Shown here: one piece after another, positions 53,721 through 64,000 of the stretch
Numbering within the stretch: the first letter of the stretch is position 1
Layout: each line of letters starts with the position of its first letter
Source: Typha latifolia
Lineage: Eukaryota > Streptophyta > Magnoliopsida > Poales > Typhaceae
Direction: 5' to 3'
Assembly: GCA_019914945.1 (NCBI GenBank)
Contig: CM034106.1
Coordinates: 5,890,001 to 5,954,000, forward strand
DNA: 64,000 nt
Made by a program: the position numbers and the translations under genes
Notes under the pieces: model-generated
What the model was told of the DNA's origin: nothing
Databases searched by the model: none
What the model saw: the letters and a program-made list of their open reading frames with translations, nothing else

Positions 53721-54835
53721 GGACGCAAGTGAGCTCATCTCTTTCTTAGCACCCAATTTTCCTTTTTTTCTCAGATCTGCGAAGAGCCAGCGTAGGGAAT
53801 AGTGATCTGGTCTGACTCATGGAGGAGCTGAGAGAGAACCCATCAAGCCACCCCGATCATGAGAAGCGCGATGGGTTGGTACTCGAGCGCGGGCAAATCA
53901 AGGTACCCACTAACGAAGAGCTACGGAGACTATTGATGGCACACTTCCATGATACTCCTATAGCAGGCCATGAAGGGTTCTTACGTACCTATAAGCGGCT
54001 GGCCCAAAACTGTACATGGACAACGATGAAGTCAGATGTGAAGAAATATGTGTGTGAATGCCAAATCTGCCAACGAGTCAAATCGGAGATGCTCAAACCC
54101 AGCGGGCTGTTGCAACCACTACCTATACCAGAACACATCTGGAAGGGCATCTCTATGGACTTCATCAAGGGGCTGCTGGAGGTCCGAGGATAATCAGTGG
54201 TGTTTGTTGTGGTGGATAGGCTGAGCAAATATGCTCATTTCATAGCATTGTCGCACCCGTTTTCAGCAAAAAAGGTTGCTGAAAGTTTTGTTCGGAAAGT
54301 GGCGCACTTGCATGGGATGCCTAGGACAATCATATCAGATCGAGATCGCATCTTCATCAGTGAGTTTTGGTTCGAGTCCTTCAGATTGCAAGGGACTCGA
54401 ATCAACCTTAGTTTAGCTTATCACCCCAAGACGGATGGCTAAACCGAGGTGGTAAATTGCAGACTGGAGCAATATTTGCGATGCTTTGTGGCAGACTGAC
54501 CAAAGGATTAGGTCAAATTCCTTCCATGGGCTGAGTGATCATACAATACTGCTCATAACTTTAGTATCGGCATGGCCCCCTTTGAGGCGGTTTATGGGCG
54601 CACTCCCCCTATCTTGCATACCTACGATAGACTCGCGATGGCTGATAGAACCGAGCTCGACTTGGAACTTGCTAATCGAGATAAATCCTTGAGATGGCTC
54701 AAGATTCACCTAGTAACAGCCCAAAACCGCATGAAGCAGACTCATGACAAAGGTCGGCGTGAGCGAGAGTTTCAGGTGGATCAATGTTCATTCGAGCTCA
54801 ACCATTCCGACAATCCACATTGAGGCCAATTTTGA
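53721..54835 (+). pseudogene. Ty3 B2 integrase
   Basis: Begins with the RNase H tail SELISFLAPNFPFF joined to protease code. Then SSHPDHEKRDGLVLERGQIK and the HHCC zinc finger (H in LMAHFHDTPIAGHEGFLRTY, C in CECQICQRVKSE). The core reads SMDFIKGLLEVRG with a stop, VVDRLSKYAHFIALSHPFSA (D), and MPRTIISDRDRIFISEFWFE (D). AYHPKTDG is followed by TAA (54440-54442) just before the Thr-Glu of the catalytic Glu. Further: IGMAPFEAVYGRTPPILHTY and LVTAQNRMKQTHDKGRRERE. Compared with other copies, the zinc finger is complete. Confidence 0.92.
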
Positions 54836-55212
54836 ACCAGAAGTTGGGTCACAAGTACTATGGTCCGTACCGAGTGCTACAATGAATCGGTCCAGTAGCT
54901 TACCTATTGGACCTACCTGAGGGGACCAGGATCCATCTGGTCTTCCATGTATCGGCATTGAAGGCCTAGATCGAGCCTAACCATGTGGTGGGTTCGGTCT
55001 TGCCCGAACCAATGGAAGAAGATGGCCCAACTGAACTGATCCGACTCTTAGGTCACAGGAGAAGACGCCATGGATCCAGATTGGAGACCGAAGTGCTGAT
55101 CGAGTGGCTAGGCAAACCAACTAACGAGTCTACATGGGAGCTAGAGTCAGATATCATGGATCGCTTCCCAAATTTCAAACCTTGAGGACAAGGTTGTAGA
55201 AGCTTGGTGGAT
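54836..55212 (+). pseudogene. Ty3 B2 integrase C-terminus and chromodomain
   Basis: The frame shifts near 54790, and the segment LRPILNQKLGHKYYGPYRVL is decayed. A later frame reads DGPTELIRLLGHRRRRHGSR, TEVLIEWLGKPTNESTWELE and SDIMDRFPNFKP with a stop. W-L-G followed by TWE and a terminal FP-F pattern is the chromodomain core, which in chromoviruses directs insertion to heterochromatin. The purine-rich GTAGAAGCTTGGTGGAT precedes the 3' LTR. Confidence 0.87.
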
Positions 55213-56070
55213 TGATACGATTCAGACTTCACTGATATCGTCTTGAGCATGGATACACTTTAGGGGTTTCTTTTATTCTTATTTTAGTATTTAATTCTTA
55301 AAAAAAATAATGTTTTGTATGTTGCTTTCAAACGCGGGTGGAGTGCGTTCGAACGCGGTTGTGAACGCCTGAGTCACGTTCGCACATCTAGAGAGTACGA
55401 ATTGTGCATTCGAACGTGCCTGTGAATGCTTGCGTTCGAACGCGCTGCGCGAACGCCAGCATCGCGTTGGCAAATTCAGAGAAGTGAGAAATAAGCGCGT
55501 TTAGGGTTAATTTTGAATTGTTGGTTAGCCTCTAAAGGTGTGGATGGCAACCATGGAGTCTTTATTATTGATGAATTGAGTTTTTGCCTTGCCTCCTTCG
55601 TCTTCTTCGCTCCCATTCTCTCGATCCCCGGTGACGCCACTTCTAACCTCCCTCAACTAGCCAATCACCCTAGTCCCTTTGGGGTGGCCCTCTCCTCCCC
55701 CTTATTCTAATCTATCCAACACTTGCCCTAACCCTTCCATCAACCATAACCCTACCCCCACCTCTTTTCATCGGTGCCACCCTATTAACGCCGGTCCACC
55801 ACTAACCACCATCATCCTAAGATCTTGTGCCTCCATCTATGAATCCTGATCAGACCCCTTGACGTTCGTCCACTAATCGGATGATATCTCGAGATCTCCA
55901 CATTCGATTCACTTAAAACTTGATTTTTTGGAAAGCTCTTTTCTGGGGCTACAACATATCTAAATTTTACAGCATTTTTCGGGATCTATTTACAAAGTTC
56001 CATTCCAGATCTAATCCAGATCTGAGAATTGGAAAAGATCAAACCTTTGCCAAAAGGGGAGATCGCATCA
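55213..56070 (+). repeat. Ty3 B2 3' LTR
   Basis: TGATACGATTCAGACTTCAC ... GGGGAGATCGCATCA, 858 bp, GTTCGAAC motifs 55318-55500, and the CCTCTAAAGGTGTGG box at about 55530. Followed by TTGTA. Confidence 0.93.
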
Positions 56071-56350
56071 TTGTATCCGTTGGCGCTACGAGAAGCAGAC
56101 GTTGTCCTAGATTTTAAACTTCGGACGGACATTATGTGTTCTGGGTGATGCCTTTTGATCTCACCAATGCTCCAGCTACCTTTCAAAGCCTCATGAATGA
56201 TATATTTTGGCCTCTCTTGTGAAGGTATGTCTTGGTATTTTTTGACAATATTTTGGTGTATAGTAGGACTGAATTGGAGCATTGGCGACATTTGGTGGAC
56301 ATGCTGAATTTGTTGGAGCACTTTCACTAAACTCCAGAGGCTGGTTATGA
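56071..56350 (+). pseudogene. Ty3 C2 protease end and RT fragment
   Basis: Bases 56071-56112 complete the protease (YPLALREADVVL). About 0.8 kb of PR-RT code is then missing, and RT resumes at [20 protein letters not shown]. The catalytic box is [20 protein letters not shown] (56244-56249 encode Asp-Asn), the same substitution as in element F. After NLLEHFH a stop and a second deletion (all of RNase H) lead directly into integrase. Confidence 0.9.
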
Positions 56351-57593
56351 GGGTGTCTTGAGGACTCATAGGAGGATATCATAGAGTTGCACGTGGCCAG
56401 GATTGAGGCGGGATGTGAGGAGTTTTGTCCGTGCTTGTGAAATCTGTCAAAGGGCTAAGGCAACCACATTGAAACCGGTCAGATTACTTCAGCCTTTACC
56501 TATACTGGACCATGTTTGGGAAGATATTTCTATCAATTTCATAGAGGCTCTTCCACTGGCACGTGGTTATTCCGTTATCTTTGTGGCGGTTGATAGATTG
56601 AGCAAGTATGCGCATTTTTCGGCATTGTCACATCCATTTTCAGCCAAGTTAGTGGCTGAAATTTTTGTGAGAAATGTTGCTCAATTACATGGCATGCCAT
56701 GCACGATTGTCTCAGATCATGATCGTGTATTTATGAGCGACTTCTGGACTGAGTTTTTTAGATTGTAGAGGAATCGATTGAACTTCAGTTCAGCCTACCA
56801 TCCACAGACGAATGGCTAAACCGAGGTGGTCAATCGAGGTATTGAGCAGTACTTGAGAGGCTTTGTTGGAGAGATGCCGAGATGATGGTTGGAGTTCTTA
56901 TAGTGGGCAGAGTGGTCTTACAACACTGCCTACCATAGCAGCATTGACATGACTCCATTTGAGGCGGTGTATGGACTCATAGCTCCGATATTACGCTCTT
57001 ATGATCTAGTGGCATCTATAGATCGGACGGAGGTGGACATGGCTTTGATGGATGGAGACACCACATTGAGGAGGTTGCATGCTCATCTTAAACTTGCTCA
57101 GAACTGCATAAAGTAAGTTTATGATCGTAGCCATCGGGAGCAAAAGTTCGACATCGGTAGTTGGGTGTTTGTGAGGGTACAGCCGTATCGATAGGTGACC
57201 TTGTGTCCAATGCATAACCAAAAGTTAACATATCGCTACTTTGGTCTGTTTTGGGTGTTAGAGCGTATCAGTTCGGTTGCATATCGGTTGGAGCTGCTGG
57301 AGGGGTCGAGAGTGCATCCTGTCTTTCATGTTTTATTGCTGAGGGAGCGGATTGGTGACCATGAGGTCGTTGGATTAGCTCTACAAGAGCTATTGGAGGA
57401 GATAGAGATCGTAGAGCCAGTGTGAGTACTTGCTAGGCGACGACGACGACATGGTACTAGATTAGAGATCGAGATTCTAGTTGAGTGGCTTGGCAAGCCA
57501 TCCAATGAGACGACATGGGAGTTGGAGACTGACATTTTAGAGCGTTTTCCCGACTTTTAACCTTGAGGGCAAGGTGGGGAAAGTGTGGTGCAC
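56326..57593 (+). pseudogene. Ty3 C2 integrase and chromodomain
   Basis: Starts inside the zinc finger at HFH-stop-TPEAGYEGVLRTHRRIS, then GLRRDVRSFVRACEICQRAK. Core: FIEALPLARGYSVIFVAVDR (D), TIVSDHDRVFMSDFWTEFFR (D), then SSAYHPQTNG with TAA (56817-56819) before TEVVNRGIEQYL. C-terminal: WSYNTAYHSSIDMTPFEAVY, QKLTYRYFGLFWVLERISSV, VAYRLELLEGSRVHPVFHVL. Chromodomain EILVEWLGKPSNETTWELET then DILERFPDF and stop. Colinear with element D. Confidence 0.92.
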
Positions 57594-58408
57594 TGATACA
57601 CTTAGTTAGGATCTTTTCTTATTGCATTAATTATTTATTTTTATTAAAATAAAATTCTTCTAGGTCACATTTGAACGCAGGTGGGGTCACGTTCGAACGC
57701 CCAATGCGCATCACGCATTCACACATATAGAGAACGCCTTTTGTGCGTTCGAACACGATCGGGCATGTTCGAACGCGATCGATTGGAATCCTCTAGAATC
57801 AGGGTTACTTATTATTTTAGAACTTGTTGGCTAGCCTCTATAAATATGTGGATGGCAACCAAATTGATTATGCTATTAGAATATTGATTTCTTGCTTCTT
57901 TATCATCTATTTACCCTAATCTCCCTCCTCCCTCTTCACCATCCTTCCATCTCGACCGTTGGCAAGGTTTCTCCTAATTTCTAATCTCCCTCGTCTGTCA
58001 AGCCACTCCTCTAATTTGGGATCTCAACTACTTCATTCCTTTGGTCTATATCCATTAATCACATTCACCATCCACCTTCATCTCCATAGCCATCCATAAC
58101 CCTAACATCCACTCCATCCGTCACCACCACCATCACCCACGTTATTCTATGTTTTCGTCCCCATTGCAGTTCGAATCTGTGAATGACGTAAATACAAAAG
58201 TTGTAGATCAAGAAGTTACGAATCTAATCCACTTAGCTTCGTAATTTTCTAACTAGAGGAGAGTATTTGGAGAACATTTTCCTACGGTTGTGTGGATTGT
58301 TTTCTACAATAAATTCAGATCTTAAGGAATTATTCCGTAACCTATCTTTTGGTACAAGAACCCATCAATTTGGTATCAGAGCATATCTTTTGGTATGGTA
58401 TCCCATCA
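57594..58408 (+). repeat. Ty3 C2 3' LTR plus one extra primer-site unit
   Basis: TGATACACTTAGTTAGG ... AGAACCCATCA (58367) is the LTR proper, 774 bp, with GTTCGAAC motifs at 57665-57785 and the TATAAATA box at 57839-57846. It is followed by a 41-bp unit containing a perfect TGGTATCAGAGC and ending again in CCCATCA at 58408, where copia G code resumes. So the element's own 3' end includes a unit that, at the 5' end, lies outside the LTR. Confidence 0.9.
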
Positions 58409-58885
58409 GGTTTACATTTGACACGAGTGCTATCATATTAGGATATATAGATTCTAGTTGAGCAGGTTTATGTGATGACAAAAATAATATCCCTTGTGGT
58501 TGCTTTTATGTTGGTAATAATCTTGTTGCATGGCATAGTAAGAAATATAATTATATATCTTTATATACTGTAAAGGTAGAGTACATTGCAGCGGGCAATT
58601 ATTATACACAATTTCTATGGATAAAACAAATGATACAAGGACTATGATATTGGACATGGCACAATGGATTTATATTGTGATACTATTAGTGCTATTAATA
58701 TATCAAAATATTCTATTCAACACTTATGTACAAAACATATTGACATTCATCATTATTCAATACATGAGTTGGTTGAAAACAAAGTGATAGCAATGCAACA
58801 TATTGTGACAGAAAAGCGGTGGGGCGACTTGTTCACAAAACCTTTGGATGTTCAAAGATTTGAATATGTTCAAACTTCCTTGTGA
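58409..58885 (+). pseudogene. Copia G RNase H
   Basis: FDTSAIILGYIDSS, then AGLCDDKNNIPCGCFYVGNN, LVAWHSKKYNYISLYTVKVE and YIAAGNYYTQFLWIKQM. Then DLYCDTISAINISKYSIQHL, CTKHIDIHHYSIHELVENKV and IAMQHIVTEKRWGDLFTKPL. DSDWAG has become DSSxAG and the AEAEY motif reads VKVEY. It is clearly older than copia E RNase H. It ends LDVQRFEYVQTSL like a normal copia pol end. Confidence 0.9.
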
Positions 58886-59867
58886 AATTATGTTTTTCAC
58901 TGATTTTTCTTTACTAATTTTTTGTAGTTTAGGATGTGTGCTTTTCAGGTTTTATCGTCTCTTTTCCTTTTTGTTTTAGTTTGCATAGGAGTTTTCTTTT
59001 AAAGTCTTCTATGTAAAAACAAAAAAAGATTGATAAAACAAAAATTGATGCACTTTTTAATTCAAAGTATTTTCTTGATAGAGGTATGACTTTCACTTGA
59101 TTATGAGTGTTTATAATCAATCTTGTTATCTTGATGTATATTATGTCATTTCTAATCTATTCACTTTTTAGACATTTGTAATAATTAAAAATTTATTATA
59201 ATGCCTTTATGACATGTGTATATTCTTGAGTGAGCATGATTTCATAACATATTTCTTAGGTAGCTCACTAGTAATTATGATTTGCATAGTTTAACCACAT
59301 ACTGTCAAAAGTCATATATTTGAAAAAGATCAATTCAAAGGGCTACAATGAGTAAAAGTGAAAACCGTCTGTATAGAGTCCAGTTTGACTCAATACATTA
59401 TATTTAATATGATATATTTATGCATTGTTCAATATGTACTACAAGAAAATGGTTACCTACTCATGTGTGAAAGCATCATTGCACCTATAAGGTTTATTTG
59501 TTCAAAATAAAATAGAAAAAAAATCCTTCTCAAGGTTTGGTGAATAAGTTCAATAAGTTGAAAAGTGTTGTGATTGTCACTAAGTTGGTTTGGCTATTGT
59601 GTCAAATTTTTGTTTGATAGTTGACTTTATTTAAGAAGTGGTTTCATGACGTCTATGCTTAGCTTGCATCTTTTATATTGTGTCCAAACCCTAATCTCTT
59701 CATCTTCCCCACCTTTAAACTCTCAACCTCATTTCCTCCACCTTCTCAAACCACCCATAAACCCATGTTCTCTACTAAATCTTTCAGTCTACTACCTTTA
59801 AGGCAATTTCTCATTCGGATCTAGCATCTTTGGCCATCAATCTTCAAGTTTTCATCATTTTTGTAAG
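58886..59867 (+). other. Copia G non-coding spacer and leader
   Basis: AT-rich, aligned in blocks with the spacers of copia A and E (for instance ATGAGTGTTTATAATCAATC and GGTTACCTACTCATGTGTGA). The GTTCGAAC array that precedes the 3' ORF in A and E is not seen. Near 59680 the sequence reads TTTTATATTGTGTCCAAACC, the TATA-like region. Donor-like TAAGGTATGATT is at 59864. Confidence 0.7.
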
Positions 59868-60138
59868 GTATGATTTGAGAATAGGTTTTTCTTTCAATTA
59901 GCACCTTGATCTTGGGTAGATTTCGTGTATTTTTGAGTTTTGATCACATTAGAGTTTCTATTTTTGCTATTCTTTGAGTGATTGAACGTGACAAACATGT
60001 TGATTTAGAGTCGAATATTGATTTCAATATGGGTTTTGTAGCTCTTGCAAAAAAATGGTGATTTTTGGCAGGGTTTTACTATGTATATCTGTAAAGGTTC
60101 TTCATTGATTGTTATGCTTGACATTATTTACTCTCTAG
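59868..60138 (+). other. Candidate 5'-UTR intron before the copia G 3' ORF
   Basis: Donor TAAG|GTATGATT and acceptor TTTACTCTCTAG directly before the ATG (60140). Colinear with 39472-39707 of copia E, including the GAGTGATTGAACGTGA-type block. Confidence 0.5.
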
Positions 60139-60139
60139 T

Positions 60140-60455
60140 ATGTCAAAAAAAGGAGTTGATTCTAAGAGGCCAAGGACCTCTTCATCCTCCCCATCTTCAC
60201 TACCCAAGAAGTTTGACACTTCATCTGCCGCTAGAAAATACAAGCACAATTTTGCGACTCGACCAATCATATGTCACTAAGCAACGTTGGTTGAGAGGTT
60301 GTTCACTGAGCAACGTTGGTTGAGCATCTACAACATGTCAGGAACCACTTATGTTGAAGTGGTCATGGAATTGTATAGCAATGCATCTGTTCTACTCAAA
60401 TGCATGAGATCTACTATTTGTGGAATCTCAGTGTATTTTGACACCGACATAATTT
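60140..60455 (+). pseudogene. Copia G 3' ORF, N-terminal part
   Basis: MSKKGVDSKRPRTSSSSPSS, then KFDTSSAARKYKHNFATRPI, a stop, an 18-base GAGCAACGTTGGTTGAG duplication, NMSGTTYVEVVMELYSNASV and RSTICGISVYFDTDIIL. It aligns with the copia A and E 3' ORFs. The basic N-terminus (KKG..KRPR) is conserved in kind rather than in sequence. Interrupted by the solo LTR, and resumes at 63268. Confidence 0.85.
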
Positions 60456-63267
60456 TATAACACCCACCACCAAATACGCATGCCCTTCACATGGGTGGAA
60501 CCCATGTGATATCCACGTGACATGTTGGTCAATGTTTCAACACAATAAATAGAAGAAAAGCCTATATTTCCATAAATAATATAAAACAAAAGAAACTTAT
60601 AACACCATAGACCACAACAAATCTCAAAATACATAACCATAGATAGATCCTATTGCCCACATAGGGGCTATAAGCCATCTAGCTTACTTTACAACAAGAA
60701 AATAAATATAAAAAAACTAAAACTAGTATTCGCTAGTTTTTCCATGGGCTCAGGGCTACTACCGATCTAAAAATATTTCTACTAGAAGGTGGTGAGCATA
60801 AAATCCAACAAGTTTCCACTGCTATAGTCTAAAAATAAAACAATTAAGGATGTCATAATAGGTAAATATAAATATTCACATCATAATTAAATCAATGCAT
60901 CAGTACCGCATACTCAACATGTTCATCTAATGTGCACATACATTAGCAATCAATAACATAACATGCATCAATCTGGACTATCAAGCCCTCAAACTTGAGC
61001 TCACATCGAGCTCCGCCCATAAGCCATGTCAACACTACACCATATGATATGTATCACCTCAGACTATCAAGTCTGTAACTTAAGCTAATGTAGAGCTATG
61101 CACGTAGGCCACATCAATACTCACACCTGACCACACAAATGCCCCCAAGGGAGGGTAGACTCTAGCGATAGAATCACCAATCCATCACTCAGCTAATAGC
61201 ATGATTGATTGTTTGTCACCACAAATTAAGGATCTCAGTCGTAAGCCCATCACATGAGTCAATATCACACTCGATACTATCCTTGAGCCCTCGTACGATG
61301 TCACCCTACCTCTAGGGTACCAAAAGGTTAACGTCCTCCTACCTTTATCTCTCTATTCTTAAATACCCTAAATGCTATAACTTTTGTTGATTAATAGTAA
61401 AACACTCATCGCCTAGCAAAATGGTTGCTTGATTGTCTATAATCAATAGATTAAGACTTCAAGCGTGGGCCCTAAACTATAAGTATAATAATATCCCCTA
61501 CTCCCAACCATAGCTGGGGAGGTGTCAGGTTTTGTCGAGAAGTCACCCCTTTATGGTGGTCCACATGTGCAAGTTTCATTATATTATATAACACAACAAG
61601 TATAAAAGAACACACATCATTATCATGTATTATGTACAGATTCTCGTACCCAACAGATATGCAAAGAAACCATAACATGCTTAATCTTAATTAACGTGCA
61701 CAATATGCATTACTACTAGTAAGAAAATGTATGCACATGCATGATATGGATGCGATGATGCCATAAGTAAAACATCTCATTCTCTATGCTACTCCTAGAC
61801 TATAAAAATTTCACTTGCCTGACATTGTTTTTAAATTAATCAACTCCAATTGCACCATAGATCATGCTCACCTACTATGGAGTCCACCTCGATAATGAAA
61901 GTAATAAAACATGAGCATAACATTTATTCCACTAATTAATTAATTAACCTTACTGACATCCGCTATAGGTTTGGATAGGTCCATCTAAGAATTCTTATAT
62001 TTATTAATCAGGTAGAGTTGGTGTATGAATTACGATGGTCTGACGCACCATTAAGGGTTATTAATACAATTCCCATCATATATACCATTCCACCAATTAC
62101 TGTGGACTTAAAGAAAATAAAATAGATCATCTCAATTAACTAATTTTATTACATATAAATACAATTCTAATAGAAATTATCAAACTCTAATTAGAACTAA
62201 ATCCCCATTAAAATCAAATTCATAGAAGTACCCTCATATCACTGCCACATTTATTAAAATATTGTTTTATAATAATTATTATGGCTAACTAAACTTCCCT
62301 CTAAAGGTGATCAATATTTAAGGCTCAACTATCAAGAATAAAATAATAAGATGACTAATATAAATTAAATAAATTATGGTGCAACTAATCTGCTTGGGCT
62401 AGCTCAAAGCCAAGCATAAACTCACCAAGATTGGACTAAAAGCCACAAGGCAACTAGGCCGTTGGACTGCCCACAACCCAACCACAACTTGGGTTGGGCT
62501 ACCAGTAGCCAAGGTTAGTGCGTCAATCGACACCCATAATGGGGATGGCACCGAAAGTGCGACCTAGTAGGAGGCCAAGCAAGGAGTCGTCTCCACGAGG
62601 AGGGTTCCACAATAGGGGAGGGGTCACTAACTGTCCCCACCACCGACAATCCTAGTCGACCACACCCAACGCAACCATGCGACGCACACAGTCCGCATGA
62701 GGTGGCGCGCAGCTGGCCAAGGTAGTCGACGGTGATCAAGTCCCACTAAGGACGATGCCAAAAGCTTTGTCTCATGAAGAGGAAAACTTTCGACCAGCTG
62801 AGGGGATGAGATGGCGCCGATAATGGCCCGATTCACCCTCGAAAGCCAACGGGAAAAGACCATTTGGTGTGGCCTCTCCCGAAGGCAAGAAGAGCCCACG
62901 AAGGGCCCCAACCATGAGAGTTTCACAAGCTCCCAGGACTACCATGGCAGCAACCAAAGGTCGTCGGCCGACCAATCGATCGACAAGACTAAAAGAGGAA
63001 GGAGGGAGGGGAAAACACCACAGGGCTAAATTAAAAAAAAAAACTTCACAAGATAGGAGAGGACTCACCAGTGAGCATCATCGTTGTGACGGCAAGCTCT
63101 GGCAACGCTCTAGCACGGCGAGGAGCTATAGGGGGGAACGACTGCGGGGAGGGAGCGAAGGAAAGAAGGAAAAAAAGGGAAAAAAAGAAAGGAAAGGAAT
63201 ATGGAGGGGAAACGAAGACAGCGGACTTGTCTTCTGCATGCGCTCGATATTTTTGAAGGATGTTATA
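60456..63267 (-). repeat. Solo LTR of a giant-LTR family (AATTT duplication)
   Basis: 2,812 bp with perfect AATTT duplications (60451-60455, 63268-63272). Plus-strand ends TATAACACCC and GGATGTTATA are decayed forms of TGTAACACCC / GGGTGTTACA. The purine-rich stretch at 63160-63220 corresponds to the pyrimidine-rich 5' part, so it is on the minus strand. There is one degenerate duplication near 60970-61130 (ACTATCAAGCC.. and ACTATCAAGTC..). No ORF is credible and no internal region is present. Confidence 0.88.
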
Positions 63268-64000
63268 AATTTGACAGGAGTTTGTACTTCCTTCAGGCAT
63301 GTTTGCTTATCCTTGTCCTTCGGATCCTCTTCCTTCTATTACTGAACTTGCTAAAGTACTTTTGATGAATAATGAAGAATGGTTGGGAAATATGATTCTT
63401 TATGCAAAACTGACTCCTGTGGCATGCATGTTATACTTAATTTGTCTCCACAATATCATTCCTAAAACAGGGCATTGCAACATTAATTTGGAAAGGGGCT
63501 ATCTTCTACATGCAATGCTTATAAAACAATCCATTGATCTTGTTTCAATTATGTACGACTGCATAGAGTCAGTTGCACTCAAAGAGGCACCTTGTGAGGG
63601 GCTGCCTTTTGGATTTTTTTATTACTAATCTTTATGTGCAAAGTGGTGTTTAGGTTGATTCCACAGAAAAGTTTGTCAAGTTCTTAAATCCCATGGATCA
63701 AAGCACTGTCGAGAGAAGTACACGAGTCTCCATCCAAACTGAGTTCATCTTCGGCTAATGCAGTGAGCACTGCAAATATTGATGCTCTTCAAATTCAGAT
63801 GATGAAGCTTATGAGCTGAGAGGGAGTTATAGTTTATGCATGAACGTTTTGATGCCATCCAGAATCAATTGGGTGACTTAAAATTACAAGTTATTGGAGC
63901 GGCTGGTAGAGTAGCAAATATAATGGCAGATCAAGGAAGGATTCGAGCTGAGTAAGCTAGTGAAAGTTCAATGATGAATAATGTCATCACTATTCTAAAC
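63268..64000 (+). pseudogene. Copia G 3' ORF, C-terminal part
   Basis: Resumes as LPSGMFAYPCPSDPLPSITE, then LAKVLLMNNEEWLGNMILYA, KLTPVACMLYLICLHNIIPK, NLERGYLLHAMLIKQSIDLV and KEAPCEGLPFGFF. A frameshift at about 63620 is followed by decayed code and a C-terminal helix part RFDAIQNQLGDLKLQVIGAA then ADQGRIRAE with a stop. It runs to the end of the window. The C-terminal region is more divergent from A and E than the central domain. Confidence 0.85.

Larger units (their letters stand above)
51189..56070 (+). mobile_element. Ty3 B2: chromodomain-tailed element nested in C2 (RT and RNase H deleted)
   Basis: 4,882 bp, flanked by TTGTA (51184-51188 and 56071-56075). LTRs are 839 and 858 bp. Order: 5' LTR, initiator-Met primer site, gag, knuckle, protease, integrase, chromodomain, 3' LTR. 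The whole RT-RNase H is missing between protease and the RNase H-integrase linker (about 53720). Joining the C2 protease across it restores the expected L-Y-P-L-A-L-R order. Same family as B1. Confidence 0.95.

Noticed and set aside
62627..63345. Overlapping frames of about 100-158 codons near 62.6-63.3 kb
   Set aside because: They lie inside the solo LTR with AATTT duplications; no domain, and the stretch is GC- or purine-rich low complexity.

Overview
The window is a slice of plant nuclear heterochromatin built almost entirely from LTR retrotransposons inserted into one another. No host gene, tRNA or rRNA is recognisable. The evidence for a plant is Ty1/copia elements of Sirevirus type (long gag, two CCHC knuckles, a 3' ORF after pol, several polypurine tracts), Ty3 elements ending in a chromodomain-like tail (chromoviruses), initiator-Met primer sites and very long AT-rich solo LTRs. 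I do not name a species. Every coding region is broken by stops, frameshifts or deletions. Most stops are at Gln, Trp or Arg codons, as expected from deamination of methylated cytosines.

Layout: 1-7.6 kb is a mosaic of forward Ty3 integrase pieces and truncated LTRs, including a 0.36 kb inverted repeat (3605-3960 / 4658-5020). 7.66-10.46 kb is a 5'-truncated giant LTR. 10.83-14.51 kb is Ty3 copy B1 (gag-PR-RT-RNase H, integrase deleted). 14.64-42.53 kb is one reverse-strand Ty3 element (D), split by four later events: copia A (16216-25407, minus), an inverted pair of giant LTRs (26142-29764), a non-autonomous LTR element with a 128-bp interior (29886-31625) and copia E (32277-42157, plus). 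42.53-43.19 kb is an inverted LTR junction. 43.19-46.36 kb is reverse Ty3 element F. From 46.36 kb to the end lies an old forward copia (G), interrupted by a solo LTR (46414-48391), by Ty3 element C2 (about 48590-58408, itself containing Ty3 B2 at 51189-56070) and by a second solo LTR (60456-63267).

Clean target-site duplications support most of this nesting: CTTGG, TACCC, TGTTT, TTGTA and AATTT, plus an imperfect GGACA/GGATG for copia A. The order of events is D and G first, then C2 and the copia insertions, then B2.

Four signals go beyond routine retrotransposon debris. (1) The palindrome GCGTTCGAACGC and near variants form arrays just upstream of the TATA-like box in LTRs of unrelated copia and Ty3 families, and also upstream of the internal 3' ORF of the copia elements. 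(2) That 3' ORF appears to have its own TATA box and 5'-UTR intron in two copies. (3) Ty3 C2 carries four tandem copies of its primer-binding site, and an extra copy follows its 3' LTR. (4) B1 and B2, members of one family, have lost complementary parts of pol.
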